The notes: generated from the letters alone by a model not told the origin. A stretch of DNA of 64,000 nt from Ceratopteris richardii (GCA_020310875.1 CM035428.1:108648245-108712244); one strand, 5' to 3'; positions 10,395-22,000 are shown, numbered from the stretch's first letter. Numbers and translations: made by a program.

Positions 10395-10835
10395 TAAATA
10401 TCATAACACTAGCCTTGTACAATAGTAGGGATTTAGTAATTTTTTATAAAAGTTCTGATCTCTTGTGTGAAAGGACCGTTTTTAGGGCCCATCATATAAG
10501 TCACTTGGTGACTCTTTGTAGACACATTTTTTTTATTGTGAGTAATCAAGCTAAATATTTTGGATTTGCTTCTTTCCTCTTGAGTATCTTCTTCTACAAG
10601 AGCTTTAATGTGAGTTTGATGCATGAAATGTGTCCCTAGAGGTGTTGCCTACCCCTTTCCCATTTATTTTTACTATTGTAATGTGTGTGTGAACTATGGT
10701 GAGCTATGGAGTAAGAGTTGGTATTTCCTCCCACTCAATATTTTGCTCATAATTTGTAGCACATTTGTCAGATTAGGCTGAAAGTACTACTCTTGGATGC
10801 ATCTCATCGAGAGCTTCAAAATGAACCTGGTATTG
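10395..10835 (+). repeat. LTR-like repeat R2, plus copy
   Basis: Matches, in inverted orientation, the segment 19.14-19.60 kb. Shared landmarks include GTGAAAGGACC, AAGTCACTTGGTGACTC, GTAAGAGTTGGTATTTCC, CACTCAATATTTTGCTC and CTCGAGAGCTTCAAAA. The minus copy ends next to an iMet-like primer site, so this is probably an LTR. Here the corresponding site is degraded (TGGTATTGAC near 10.83 kb). Confidence 0.6.
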
Positions 10836-11269
10836 ACTATTTGTGCTTAATACTGTAGCAAGTATCATGACATACACTTTTAGGGAAATAGGTGACTTGA
10901 GAGGTTCTCCCACCTAGTTGTGCTTGATGCAAGTATCATGAGTAGGTTAGCGAGTAGTTTTGTGGAGCAAGTATTGGAAAAAAGTAGATGCTAGAGGGAG
11001 TCAGTAGTTGAGAATTGAGGAAGGGAATCTCTAAGGTGAGATTTTCACCATTCTAAACTTAAAAATACATTAGAACCATTCCAAAATGTGACACGACACT
11101 ATATGAGTATTGTAAGGGTGGCATAGGGGGTTTTGAGTGAGCTTTTGTATCCACAGGTACATAAGAAAGATTAGAAGCACATAAAGAGACAACCCCACAA
11201 AAATTTTTGAATTCGGACATCCATAAGTTGAGGTTAGGTATCACAATATGAGAATTTTGGTGTAACACG

Positions 11270-11695
11270 ATACTTGACAATTATTGTGTATCACTGATAC
11301 CTCACACTCCCCGTGTATCACGATACCTCACAAGTATCGTGTATCATCGGGTTGAGTATCGTGAGTGAACTAGTATCATGTATCATCGATATTTATCAAG
11401 TATCATGTATCATGTATCATGTATCGTGAGGCGAATTAATATCATATCATGGAAATTGGTATCGTGTATCATTGCAATCTCATATCGTGTATCATCAAGA
11501 GAAGAAGTATCAGATCATAAGAGTAAGTGTCGTGTATCATCCACATTAGATATCGTGTACCGGGTAAAACTCAAGTATCATATCATGGAAGCTAGTATCA
11601 TGTATCATCTCATCTAAGACATCGTATATCACATCCTTTGTGTATAATTAACATTTTGTCCAAAGTATCATGTATTGTATCTTTCCAGTATCGTG
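11270..11695 (+). repeat. GTATCGTGTATCAT degenerate tandem array
   Basis: More than twenty imperfect copies of a 10-16-bp motif around ATCGTGTATCAT, with variants ATCATGTATCAT and ATCGTGATACC. It lies between the LTR-like repeat at 10.4-10.8 kb and the gag-like region at 12.06 kb, the place where an untranslated leader would be. Confidence 0.75.
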
Positions 11696-12059
11696 TATTA
11701 GAGGACCTTGGAGGAGAAAATTAAGATCTCTAATACTTAGGCATTGACCAAGAATAGTGACTCAAGCTAACAAATTACCCAAGAGTTAAATGGTCAATGA
11801 ACTTAAAATCAGGTCAAGTATTAAGGAGCTGAAGAAGTGTTGTATCTTCTGTAGGAAGTGTAGCTCAAGAGATCATCCATTCTATCTACTCTAATACTTC
11901 AAGTGATTCAAAGGAAGAAAGAATCATAACCTCTAAAGATATGCCTATGGCCGGACTCATGTCTTTCATTGAAGGTGAATATAGGAAATCCTTGCAATAG
12001 GTTTCCACAAACGTGGATGCATTACCCATTTGCCTTGATGGTCTAAATAGATCAATAGT

Positions 12060-12318
12060 GTGTGGACGAAGAAAGTAACAGACTCAGAGCCAGTGCCCAG
12101 ACTTGGAGTGATATATGAAAGAGGAGTTTACATGGACAAATTGGGACACTTGTATATTGTGTCCGAAAAATTGGGGACAATCAACGAAAGAGGAAAAACT
12201 AAGGATCTAGAGAATGCCAATGGGATGGGAAGTGGAGAAGTGATAACTATACCTAGAGGAAAATCTATCGTAAATAAGGTTTGGAGAGGAGATAAGATTC
12301 CCCAAGATGATAACTTAA

Positions 12319-12363
<45 letters not shown>

Positions 12364-12834
12364 TGAATGGATTGGACATGTTACTACATGCCACTTCACC
12401 CCTAAGGGGAGAAGGTATCAACCCTATGACTATCTATGAACTCCATGATCCAAAAGACTCTTCTAGAGTCACTCACTTGGATAAAAAAAGGAAGGTATTG
12501 GCCAGTAGATGAATTGGAAAGATCCAGATTGAAGTATTTAGGGACCCCAATGTTCCCACCCCGAGATCAAGCAATCACCTTGCAGAACCCTCATCGGACT
12601 TCCAAAAGTGATGCAAACCCTATCGTGGGTCATGTGAGCCAACAAAGTATTCCACTGAGGTCTCATGTACAATTTTCCATACTAGGATACAACCCCAACT
12701 ATCAAATGAACCATAGAAGTGAGGCTACAAATAGATCATACTCTCCTTTGAGACCATCACATGGTAGAGGACTAGGTGTGCATCCTGTATGTCCTACTTT
12801 CACCATAGCTCTCAGACCACCCAAACCATGGTGA
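12060..12834 (+). pseudogene. Retrotransposon gag-like N-terminal region with (AT)n inside
   Basis: Two overlapping open frames (150 and 132 residues) run on the plus strand, with sequence such as PVPRLGVIYERGVYMDKLGHLYIV and LHDPKDSSRVTHLDKKRKVLA. No firm family match was recognised, but it leads directly into the gag-like block at 12.86-13.4 kb. An (AT)n run at 12321-12361 falls inside the first frame and would encode alternating Ile-Tyr, a probable later microsatellite expansion. Confidence 0.4.
12321..12361. repeat. (AT)n microsatellite
   Basis: About 20 uninterrupted AT units inside the gag-like region. Confidence 0.95.
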
Positions 12835-12839
12835 AGGTT

Positions 12840-13570
12840 GACACCTATCCAAGTGGCCAAATGTATGAGAAATCATTACAATGGTTCAAGAGAGCCTTAT
12901 GATCATATAGCTAAGTTTCCCCAAGTGATTTGAGTTGAACAGGTTGATGAGTTCTTTGTTCAATATGAATCCTTTGGATTGACTTTACTGGGATTAGCCT
13001 TGGCATGGCTTCAACCAGTAGACCCCAACTGATTTGCGAACATGTAACAATTCTTTCAAGAATTGAAAGGTGAATTCACTAAGATTGGGATCAAGCACAA
13101 CTCTGCTTCATTGATTCATAGTTTTAAATAGACCCCTATAGAGTTAGTAAGATTACCAATAAGAATATTCAACCAATATGTAGACAAGTGCCCAATAGCA
13201 GAGAGACAAACACAACAAGAAATGATATCATTATTCTTCGATGGATTGACAAATGGAACTCTATGAACCTTCTTGTATGTAAAAAGAGTACATACATTGA
13301 GTGAATGTATGAGGGAATGCATCAATTTAGAAGATAAATTAGCAGACGATCTAAAGATTCCCCCAGACTCAAGAGAGGTCAGATGATACTTTGAGTAACA
13401 CATCTTCACAAACAAGTAAAGTGGAGGAATTGGTAGGATTAGTGGCAAAGAAACTAGGTGTCCAAGGGCAAAAGAATGATCAAAATCCTCCAGTGAGGAT
13501 GCCCATGCTAAGGAAATGTGTGAATTGTGATGGTGATCACCCCCCCACTTGTGTACAAGAGGAGGATTGA
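12840..13570 (+). pseudogene. Ty3/gypsy-like gag remnant
   Basis: Plus-strand frames broken by stops read DEFFVQYESFGLTLLGLALAWLQPVDPN, FFQELKGEFTKIGIK and RLPIRIFNQYVDKC. This is the order of a retrotransposon gag core: G-x-A-x-x-W-x-x-x-L, then F-x-x-x-F. Near 13510 CVNCDGDHPPTC could be a damaged zinc finger. No matching protease or RT follows; the LINE remnant begins at 13.87 kb. Confidence 0.5.
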
Positions 13571-13865
13571 GTTGGGGGGTTCTTGGGGATGGGATTCTTC
13601 TTTCCTTCCAAGAGGTCATGGAGGGGGGACAACTTCCTTAGTTGCTCATGGAGGGTATGATTTTCCTCATCCCTAAGGATGGGGGACAGTTGGATGATAT
13701 CTTACACTAGCATCGGATCATGCTTCTCAAATAAGCCTACAAAATCCTTGTGAAGGCTCTAAGTTTGAGACTGTAGCTTCTTCTTGAGACGTCGATTCAT
13801 CCTACACAGAGTAGATTTAGCAAGGGTTGCAATATCCTTGACAATATTTTCACATTCTAGGAAGT

Positions 13866-15180
13866 TGTGTCCCTTGCTCGGATGCGTGATGAGCCTCTTT
13901 CGATATTTTTGCTAGATTTTGGGAAAGCCTATGTTCAGGTTGATTGGGATTTTCTTGAGGACACTATGTTATGTATGGGCCTTCCTAATAGCTGGATCAG
14001 GGGTTTCGCCACCTTGTCTCACTCATTCCATAGTCACGTACTGGTGGTAGGGGGGAGAGATTCATCATTTTGTGATCTATATAGTAGCGCTGCCTCTTAG
14101 CCCCTACTTTGTTCCTCTTCTTTTTTTAGTCCATGAGCACATTCATGACTGCATAGGATACTGGGCTCTAGGTATTTGACTCCCAATTAGAGATGAGATG
14201 CTCTTAGATGTTGAGATGATGACACGACCATCTACTTACAAGTTAAAGAGGCCAATCTGGCTAGATTTTAGCATGTCTTGGAGAGATTATGTGTTGCTTC
14301 TGGTGCCACTATCAATTGACACAAGTCTTGTGGATTATGGGTTGGCTCACATGATCTTCCTAGGTGGTAGCTTGGAGGGCAATTTGAGTGGATCCCTCCT
14401 GGCAGAGCAGTTAGGTACCTTGGGTGCCATATTGGTCTTGATCTTTTAGCTGAGTAGGAGATATCACCTCTCTTCTTTACCATTAGGAGGAGACTTTTAC
14501 ATTGGACCTCTGCTTGGTTCTCCTTGGCTAGGAGGGTTCTGGTGGCAAGCCAGGTTCTCCTCACTATGATGTGGTATATCACTTCTTGTTCGATCTTCTC
14601 GAGCTCCTGTGTTGGCTAGATCTAGCGGCTAATAAGGAACTTTCTTTCGTCAAGCAGAGATGGAAGCTCCACTCGAGCTAAGGTTGTTTGGCCAATCATC
14701 ACCCTTCCTCTTGAGTGTAGTGGCCTTGGAATCATTGATCCTGCTTTTTAGAGTAGATCCCTCCTGGCAAGTTTGTTGTTCATGGTCTTCTTTCAGGTCT
14801 TGGGCCTTAGATGGATTTTCTTTGTCAACAATTGGGCCTCTTTGTTCTTGCTACTAGTGGGCCCTAGTCGGCTCAGATTATATGGACCTTTGCCGAGATG
14901 AGGCATATGGGATTTTCATGGAATAGTGAGGACCAATTTACTTGTAGTATCATTTGGTCTTTGGAGCAGCTTTGACCTACTCTTGTTCAGTACCCACCCT
15001 CTTGTATTGAGGAGAAGCTTCGTCAGCCTATCACTTGGAATCCCCTTATCTGCATAGAGAATGGGGTCATGGTTAGATCTTGCCCTCATCTCTCCTGGGG
15101 GGGAGTTTGCCAGAGGGCTTCGGTGTAGTGTGGTTGATTGGATTAACTTTAGGAACCTCACTAAGGAGTGTAAGCAAGAG
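13866..15180 (+). pseudogene. L1-type LINE reverse transcriptase remnant
   Basis: Starts with PLSIFLLDFGKAYVQVDWDFLEDTMLCMGLPNSWIRG. This matches the plant L1/non-LTR RT block that normally reads F-L-D-F-E-K-A-Y-D-x-V-D-W-x-F-L; here two residues are changed. Further frames give ASGATINWHKSCGL-like sequence (about 14.3 kb), then RRKLLHWTSAWFSLARRVLVASQVLLTMMWYI (about 14.48-14.58 kb), the conserved post-RT block. Stops and frameshifts are frequent, so it is dead. The Y-x-D-D region and the endonuclease are not visible. Confidence 0.75.
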
Positions 15181-15975
15181 AGATGTATGAGGATGCACGA
15201 TGCTCCCTAGATTATTGGGGATGTTGAGCTTGCTATTATGCAAGACTGCTATATGCAAGTCGATTCGATGCATCAAGTGGCCTAGCTTGGGGGCTTTCAC
15301 CCAAATGAAGGTCTTGATTGCTATGAGGGGCATTAATCAGGATGGGACCCTCTTCTTTGAGATTGGAGAGGAGGGATAGATGATCATGTCCCCTCCTAAT
15401 TCTGAGCTCATTGCGGAGTGCATCTTTCAATGATTTGGGTGTTTGGGACTCGTGGCAATGACTGACACATTGATCTTGATTCGACAGACATTCAGCCCCA
15501 CTATGCTTGATGCCTTTGGGCCTAGAAGCCTTGACCATTATCTTGCCTTAGCTTGGACCTAAGGGAGTCATAGTGATGTGATCATCTCTCCCCTCCAGAG
15601 GCCCACATGATTCCATTCTTTCAATACTCTACTCGGCTGGGGTGGCGGATAATTGAGTCACATCATCAAGTCACTCCTTCTGTAGTTGAGAACTAGCAGC
15701 ATGATGGACTCATAGAGAAGTCCCTATTGTATTTCTGGCATTAGATTTGGGGTGTTGAGCAGTCTCGTTAGGTTCCACTGGTTGTTGAGGCTCCAAGTGA
15801 AATCCATTGTCCATGCAGGCCTTTGGATTGCATGGAGAGTGGCTTTCACTTGGAGCCTCAGTAATATTGCCTTTGGGATTGTGAATTGGCTCATTTGATT
15901 TGGCAGTGAGTTCTATGTGTTCTCACCTAGAGGGAGGGTCCCTAGACTAGCACGTGGGGTGCAGTTTCCTAGGGT
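15181..15975. other. Probable LINE tail, unassigned
   Basis: Weak plus-strand continuation of the LINE may reach about 15.54 kb. A conserved downstream domain could not be confirmed. Nothing else is recognised before the copia fragment. Confidence 0.3.
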
Positions 15976-15979
15976 CCAA

Positions 15980-16980
15980 AAAAGAACAAATCTCTCATGG
16001 AGCTGGCCAGGTGTATCTTCAAAAGTCAAGATGTACCTCATAGCTTTTGGCTTGAGGCTGTTATGTGTACGACATATGTGCTTAACAAGTATCCCACTAA
16101 AGAAGTAGAATTTATCACTCCATATGAGGCTTGTGAAGAACAACATAGGGAATTGGATGATAAAGCTATCAAATGTAATTTTTTTGGGTACAGTTTTTAA
16201 AGTAAATTCTATTATCTGTATCATCCATAGACTAAACACATTTTGTTTAGCGGTGATGTTTTTTCTATGGAAGATGCAATTCAACCACTATTTTCTTGTA
16301 CTAAGGAGACTTCAGTTAGCTTTGGAGATGTGTACGACACTTTTATGCCTCTTTTTGTGGGTGGACAATCAAATGCTAGTCCAAATGAGGCAATTTCTTA
16401 GCCTTTATAGGTTGCACACGATGATTTAGATCATTCCATTTGTGATGTAGATTTACGTTATGCACTTGTTGATGAAGGGTTGATATAGAGGAGACAAAAG
16501 CTATGCCTAAATGGTTGGTGTAGACTTTAAGAGATAGCAAATTAGATAAAGGTTGCCTCTATTCTTTATGATGAGAATGAGCCTGTATCTTTTGATCAAG
16601 CACAAAAATATAAAAATTAGATGGCTTCTATGCAATCAGAATATGATGCTATTATGAAGAGTCATACCTACTGTTTATGTGATTTGCCTCCAGGAAAAAG
16701 GCCATTGGCACTAAATGGGTAAACAAGCTAAATTGTAAACCTGACGGAACAATTGATAGGTATAAGGTGAGGCTTGTTGCAAAAGGTTATGCTCAAGAGA
16801 GAGGCATTGATTTTTATGAGATCTTTTCTACCACATGTTGAAGGACCATTGTTTGTAGGATTTGTGCACTTGCAGCTTATCATGCTTGGAATGTACATCG
16901 GTTGGACATTAAAACTGCATTTGTGAATGGTGACGTACATGAAGACGTGCATGAATTTAAACCCCATGGTTTTTTGTGAA
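15980..16980 (+). pseudogene. copia family 1 fragment: integrase end and RT start
   Basis: Plus-strand ELARCIFKSQDVPHSFWLEAVMCTTYVLNKYPTK, then CTKETSVSFGDVYDTFMPLFVGGQSNASPNEAIS and DENEPVSFDQAQKYKN. These match 46.90-47.97 kb almost block for block, so both belong to one family. It ends in the RT block LDIKTAFVNGD. At 16983 the sequence switches directly to LTR sequence. Multiple stops are present. Confidence 0.85.
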
Positions 16981-16982
16981 AG

Positions 16983-17045
16983 GGCTCCAAGCTTCTTCTT
17001 CTTCCTTGTGCTATTTGTTTGCTTCTATAGACATCAAAGTCCAAC
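16983..17045 (+). mobile_element. Tail of a copia family 1 LTR
   Basis: GCTCCAAGCTTCTTCTTCTT through GTCCAACA matches the last ~63 bp of the LTR at 44674-44904. It is fused directly to mid-RT sequence, so an internal deletion or recombination has removed the element's 3' half. The open frame across this junction is an artefact. Confidence 0.75.
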
Positions 17046-17384
17046 AACTACTTCATTCTACAGCTACACTATGCACCTTCCCTCAGATAGTGATAATGAT
17101 CTAATCGAACCCATTCAAGTGATTATTAAGGTGTAGACTAAATCCAAAAAAGACCAGAATGTTGATTCCAATTCTAATAAAGAGAAAAAAAAAGATGTAT
17201 TCAACAATAAAATGGTTTAAGTACAAAACCAACACAAAGGTAAGTCAAAGAAGAAAAACCAAAGTGTTAGTGGACAAGGCAGATTAACACATCAAGGGAA
17301 CATGAGAAAAGGAAGTCAAAGGCATAAGTCATAGACAGAAGATCAAGGAGGACCAAGTAGACAAGGAGGTCAATGAAGACTTGG
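17046..17384. other. Unassigned Lys/Gln-rich region
   Basis: Short plus-strand frames rich in Lys, Asn and Gln (for example KEKKKDVFNNKMV and KGKSKKKNQSVSGQG) are broken by stops. They might be gag-like or polymerase-linker sequence; no family could be assigned. Confidence 0.3.
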
Positions 17385-17940
17385 TGAGTAGGCCAATTAT
17401 TTTTTCTAGATCATGCATACAACAAATATTGATTCTTATAACTACGCTTCATTGTAAAGTCCATTTTTAGTAGAATAGACTCTGTTTTGTTCAAGGGAAG
17501 TCCTCAAGCTTGAGGAGTAGTAGAACAACCTATGTATCAAATTTCATAATTTTTTGAGCTTGTTTGAGCCTTCAAATGATCCAGGGAAGTTAATTTTTAA
17601 TTAAGCTAGATAATAGGTCAAAACAAGGCCAAAGCTAGTCAAAAAACTATAAAACAGCTAGATGGCTCATTTTTGAGGTTAGCTACTTGGAGAATGCACC
17701 TATTCTTGAGCTTTGTATACTTGTTTGGAGCTTGATAATAGAATATTCAATTGTTCTTTCTCTTGGTGTTGACTTGTATGCGTGTGTGTGTGTGTGCATA
17801 TTAGTGTGCTACTCACTCATGCAATTACACATTCCACTTGTTCATGGTCATCAAACCACCCTCACGTCTCTATGGATTGATAACTATGAGGTAGATCTCC
17901 TCATGTTGGTCCTTAGAATTGTGTGAGAGTGACACCAAAT
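17385..17940 (+). mobile_element. Ty3/gypsy LTR, family G1, plus copy (5' part missing)
   Basis: Matches the reverse complement of 1478-2050. Shared landmarks are GATTCTTATAACTAC, CTCAAGCTTGAGGAGTAG, AAATTTCATAATTTTT and GTTAATTTTTAATTAAGCTA. The end is GTGAGAGTGACACCAAAT, just before the primer site. The upstream limit is approximate. Confidence 0.65.
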
Positions 17941-17941
17941 T

Positions 17942-17959
17942 TGGCATTGTTGCTAGGGA
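17942..17959 (+). other. Primer-binding site, gypsy type
   Basis: TGGCATTGTTGCTAGGGA closely resembles the Asp-tRNA-complementary site TGGCGCCGTTGCCGGGGA. It lies at the end of the LTR copy. Confidence 0.7.
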
Positions 17960-18299
17960 GGGAGCTTTGAGGAAGAGTGTGTGTGATGGTAAGATGTAGA
18001 GATTTGATATTGGAATTGTAGATTAATCTCTTTTTCTTTGCTTTTTACCTTCCTCATCATCATCCCTACCATCCCTTCTTCTCCCCTACCTCCATCTCCA
18101 TCTTCATGAAATTCCACCTTTTTGGCCATATCCTACCTCCATTGCATTTCCCTCATTTCATTCATGAGAGAGAACAAAATAGCATGTATTGTCTGTTTTG
18201 TGTTTTCTTGAGCTTTCTAACAGGTACCAACATCAGCATCAACAACAACAACAGCAAGGTCACTGAGTGCAATAACTTCGTGCATGCACCATGGGAAGA

Positions 18300-18770
18300 A
18301 GAGTTTTGTCTATCATGATAGATAGAAAGTTTTGGTATTTTGTGAATACAAGTTAGGAATGATAAAGCGCACAACGAGCACATCACAAGTCTTTTTTTTT
18401 TTGAAAAATAAGAATTTTCTTTGTCCATTGCAACAGACAGGTTTCATGACACACTGAGTCTATCGTCTTTCAACAACATATGACAAACATACCCCACCAT
18501 AGTTTGTGTCCATTGTGATGGACACCTCAGGCCATCGCAATAGATAGACCCTCAAGCATTTATACCATCGTGATAGTCACACTTAATGAGAATCCATCTA
18601 TCATGATGGACACCCGAGTCCATTACAATAGAGTACCAGTCCATCATGACAAATAGACCCCTCAATAGGCCTGATCATCATGACATACAAACGCATTGAT
18701 AGACTATGTCCATCATGATAGACAAAGTGTGTCATTCATGATAAACAAACAAAAATGATAATTTTTAGGG
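18300..18770 (+). repeat. Palindromic repeat array in gypsy G1 leader, second copy
   Basis: Repeated dyads (TCCATTGTGATGGACACC, ATCATGATGGACACC, CATCATGATAGACAA and others) 360-820 bp downstream of the primer site. The motif and placement match those at 660-990. Confidence 0.7.
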
Positions 18771-19120
18771 TTGCAATTTATTGTAAAATTTTAGCCTAAG
18801 TTTTAGAGTTTTTGTAGAGTTCTCGCACTCCTTGGAAGGTCTAAGCAAGATCTCTATATGTGGCATGCTTGGGAGTTCACATCCTTGACCTCAATCATCA
18901 ACAAATGCATATAGTGGTGGATTCATACACGCTTTAATTTATCAATCCATGGGCATAGACATATCAAGTGTATGAGAACATGTGCTTACGTAATGGCAAA
19001 TGAAGTGAATATGTAAAGAATGTACGAAAATCATGTTTAGCTACCTCTCGAGTCACCTACTTCTCTGCAAATGAGTGTTGCCATACTTGTAACAATGGTA
19101 AGCATAAATTAAGCTATATC

Positions 19121-19137
19121 TCTCAGCTTTGATACCC
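19121..19137 (-). other. Putative iMet primer-binding site
   Basis: The minus strand reads GGGTATCAAAGCTGAGA, similar to TGGTATCAGAGC. It directly follows the end of repeat R2 on that strand. Confidence 0.45.
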
Positions 19138-19600
19138 GAATATATCAATACGGTTCTTTTTGAAGCTCTCGAGAAGACACATCCAAGGGTGGTATTTTTA
19201 GCTTAATATTACAAAGACACTTCAAGTTATGAGCAAAATATTGAGTGGTGGGAAACACCAACTCTTGCTTCATAGCTTACCAAGCTTCACACACACACTA
19301 CAATGGTGAAAGCAAAAGGGGAAGGGATAGATAACACCTCTGGACATACATTTCAAGCATCACATACATATACCAACACTTGAAGAAGAAGATACATAGG
19401 TGGAAAGAAGAAAATTCAAAATTTTCAACTTATTCATTCACAATGGCAAAAAATTCCTTTACAAAGAGTCACAAAGTGACTTATACACATGTTCCCTAAA
19501 AAATGGTCCTTTCACATAGAAGATCGACACTTTTCCTATAAATCATTAAAATCCTAGTATTGAACAAGGCTAATGTTACAATGTTCAGGAATCATGCATC
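19138..19600 (-). repeat. LTR-like repeat R2, minus copy
   Basis: Inverted match to 10395-10835. The position next to a primer-like site supports an LTR. The element body would lie to the left on this strand, but no coding sequence was seen there. Confidence 0.6.
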
Positions 19601-19879
19601 TAGAGGACTCCTCTAGAGCATTTACATGGCTCTTTGAAGTTTTGCAAAGGATTTTGAAAGAAAATGGATTAAAAAATGAAAATTTTGGGGCCCACTTTGC
19701 TTCACTTGTTTCTTCTACAATAATATTTTTCATTTTTTTCCTTCATATTGTACCCAATGGTATTTTTACCCTATTCATGTACAACACTGGCATGCCTTAG
19801 CCAGGGTCTCCAAATTAATAGAGGAAATCCTCCATCTACTTGTGGCAACCTTAATACAACAAAATCCAAAATTGTAGTA

Positions 19880-20046
19880 TAATTGAAAGAGCCCACAATA
19901 GATCGATATAAAGTTACATCCTCTAATGATTCTCCATCAATGGAGCTCAGCTTTACATTAACTTCCATGGGATTTGAAATAGGGTTGCAATGTTGCATCC
20001 CAAACCTCTCAAGTAGGTCTAGAATATAGTTCCTTTGTATGAGCAT
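19880..20046 (-). pseudogene. copia RT fragment fused to gypsy protease
   Basis: The minus-strand frame reads QRNYILDLLERFGMQHCNPISNPMEVNVKLSS and VTLYRSIVGSFNYTT, the RT block after the thumb in copia elements (compare 7.15-7.32 kb). Its right edge meets gypsy protease sequence at about 20.05 kb. Confidence 0.75.
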
Positions 20047-20230
20047 AATACCTTCTTCTTTGTAGACAATGGGGAACCACTCCCATTGGTCTCACTCTGC
20101 TCTTTTCAGCTAATGTTACAGGGAAATTAGTTTGTCTTGATGGGTGGAATCCAATCTTTTCCATTGTGTGCTTTGGCATAAAATTAATGCCCGAGCCACC
20201 ATCCACTATGATTCCTTGTAATTGACGTCC
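20009..20230 (-). pseudogene. Ty3/gypsy protease fragment
   Basis: Minus strand: VDGGSGINFMPKHTMEKIGFHPSRQTNFPVTLAEKSRVRPMG. This is the aspartic protease of plant gypsy elements, with D-G-G-S in the active-site position and the usual L-A-D-K-S-x-x-x-P-x-G block slightly altered. It continues from the gag/zinc-knuckle region to its right. Confidence 0.75.
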
Positions 20231-20569
20231 TTTGATAGTTACTATGAGCCACAGGCTTTTATAATCTGTGAAGGGGGCTTCCTCTATGACCTAACCTTCC
20301 CCCATAGCCGCATCCTTTGCCAGAAGAGTGGATGTGGATGCTTCATCAATAATATGCAAGACCTATTTCATCTATTTTTGATAGTTCAAAGATACTCGCC
20401 TCTCTTTTGATGGATTTAAATAATTTTGAAACTTTAGATTCCATACGAGCATTTTTGAGGTTTGAGTTCTCAAACTCCTTGTGGGCCCTACTCAATGCAT
20501 TCCCAATGACATCACCATTACCTGTAAATTCTTCTATTCATCTTGTATCTTCACGTGTAGTAGCTCTGT

Positions 20570-22000
20570 CCTCACATATCCCTTTGTCCTTGTTCATTCC
20601 AATAGTACTTGACTCTTGGCATGTTTTCTTGTTGAGCCGTACCTTTTCCTCTTATTTGCATACCCATGGAGTCAATTTCTTTTAACTTTACTACTCTAGA
20701 AGATGATGATGGCACATTGACTTCTTCTACTACTCTTTCTTTATTCATAAAGATCATTTGGATGTGAATCCCAGATGTAGATACGTGTTCTTTGCGCAAA
20801 AAATTTTGTATTGATCGCTGTTGTCTAGACAATTCCTGCAAGGGGGAGCATTTTTTGGAAGGTACATTTGCATTGATAGTGTCCAAAATTCCCAACACCT
20901 GAAAAAAATGATTGGCCTTCTAAGCCCATTTCCAAAGTTACATTGACGTCATGGATTATAAGTGTTACCTTGACGGCTGTTGCTCCCATCACATTAGTTG
21001 GTGATTGGGCTCCTTATCCCCTATATATTTCCATAGGCATCCCTCTTGAGTGACACTCATGAGCTTCATGGCTTACTTTCTTGCATACTTGGAAAGTGAT
21101 GCTTAGATGAGAGCAATCACTTACCACATGTCCTTGTTTGCTGCACATGGTGCATTGAATTCCACTTTTGATGCCACCTCCCTAGAGTTCTTGTACCTCC
21201 TATTGAGGTTCTGCCAATTCTTCTCCTTGGGATTCCTCTTCTTTTTGTAGCTTTGAGGCCTCAATTTATCACCATAGCTTATTCATTGCACTTTCCTCCT
21301 CTTTGTGGGGCTTGTTCCTTTTAAAGCTCTCAAGTTCCTTCCTTAATTGAAGTACTAGATCCTCAAATTCTATAGGATGTGATAGACTAGAAGAGCTAGA
21401 CCCATATTGATGCATAATCTACTCCAATCTTGTTGTTGTATTAATGAACTCTTCAATTGTTGTTGTAGGGAGCACTCACTCTTTAATCTTACATTGTGTT
21501 GAGATTGGAAGCATTTTAGCCAGCCACTTCTTGGCAAAGAAGTCATGGGGAGGGTCTAGTAATTCAACCATCAATTCTTTGGCTCTAGTGACAAATTCTA
21601 GAAATGTCTCCCCAAGACCTAGACATAGATTTTCTAACTTTCCAATCATATTTTCTACTATATTCCCTTGTTGTAACTATGGCTTGAAGGCCTCCTTCAT
21701 TAAGTTCAAAGTAGTAAAATGGTTTTCAGCAAACTGACTAAACCATTTATTCACATACCTTCTAGTGTTGTTAGAAAAAGAATTAAAAACGCATCTTCCC
21801 TTCCCATTAGCCCACTTCCTTTGCATAGGGCTAAAAATCGTCTAACATGCTCATCAAGGTCTTCATGCACTAATCTTCTAAAAGAGGGAAATTTGATATT
21901 CCAAGTAAAGGAAAAATTACCTCTCAATACTTGTCGACACCTTTGCACTTTGCGACTCTTCTACACTTTGTAATATTGTTTCTCCTATGCTCAAGCCGCC
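20570..22000 (-). pseudogene. Ty3/gypsy gag with zinc knuckle (gag B)
   Basis: Minus-strand sequence includes RGNFSFTWNIKFPSFRRLVHEDLDEHVRRFLALCKGSGLMGREDAFLILFLTTL (21.95-21.75 kb), a gag core. A clear CX2CX4HX4C knuckle, CTMCSKQGHVVSDC, lies at about 21.15-21.11 kb, with a second Cys/His-rich run close by. A charged region leads to the protease at 20.2 kb. Stops break the frame. Order gag, knuckle, protease on the minus strand is canonical. Confidence 0.65.

Larger units (their letters stand above)
8284..10400 (-). mobile_element. Decayed Ty1/copia element (copia B), gag to integrase
   Basis: On the minus strand from right to left: gag (10.35-9.7 kb), a zinc knuckle, protease (about 9.51-9.2 kb) and integrase C-terminal half (about 8.66-8.28 kb). 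Reverse transcriptase and RNase H are absent; the element stops at 8.28 kb next to copia A. No LTR was delimited. Confidence 0.75.

Noticed and set aside
13116..13619. 167-codon minus-strand frame
   Set aside because: Antisense to the gag-like block, which has recognisable motifs on the plus strand.
16927..17136. 69-codon frame with a run of Phe
   Set aside because: It crosses a junction between RT sequence and an LTR tail; the Phe run is the LTR's CTTCTTCTT.
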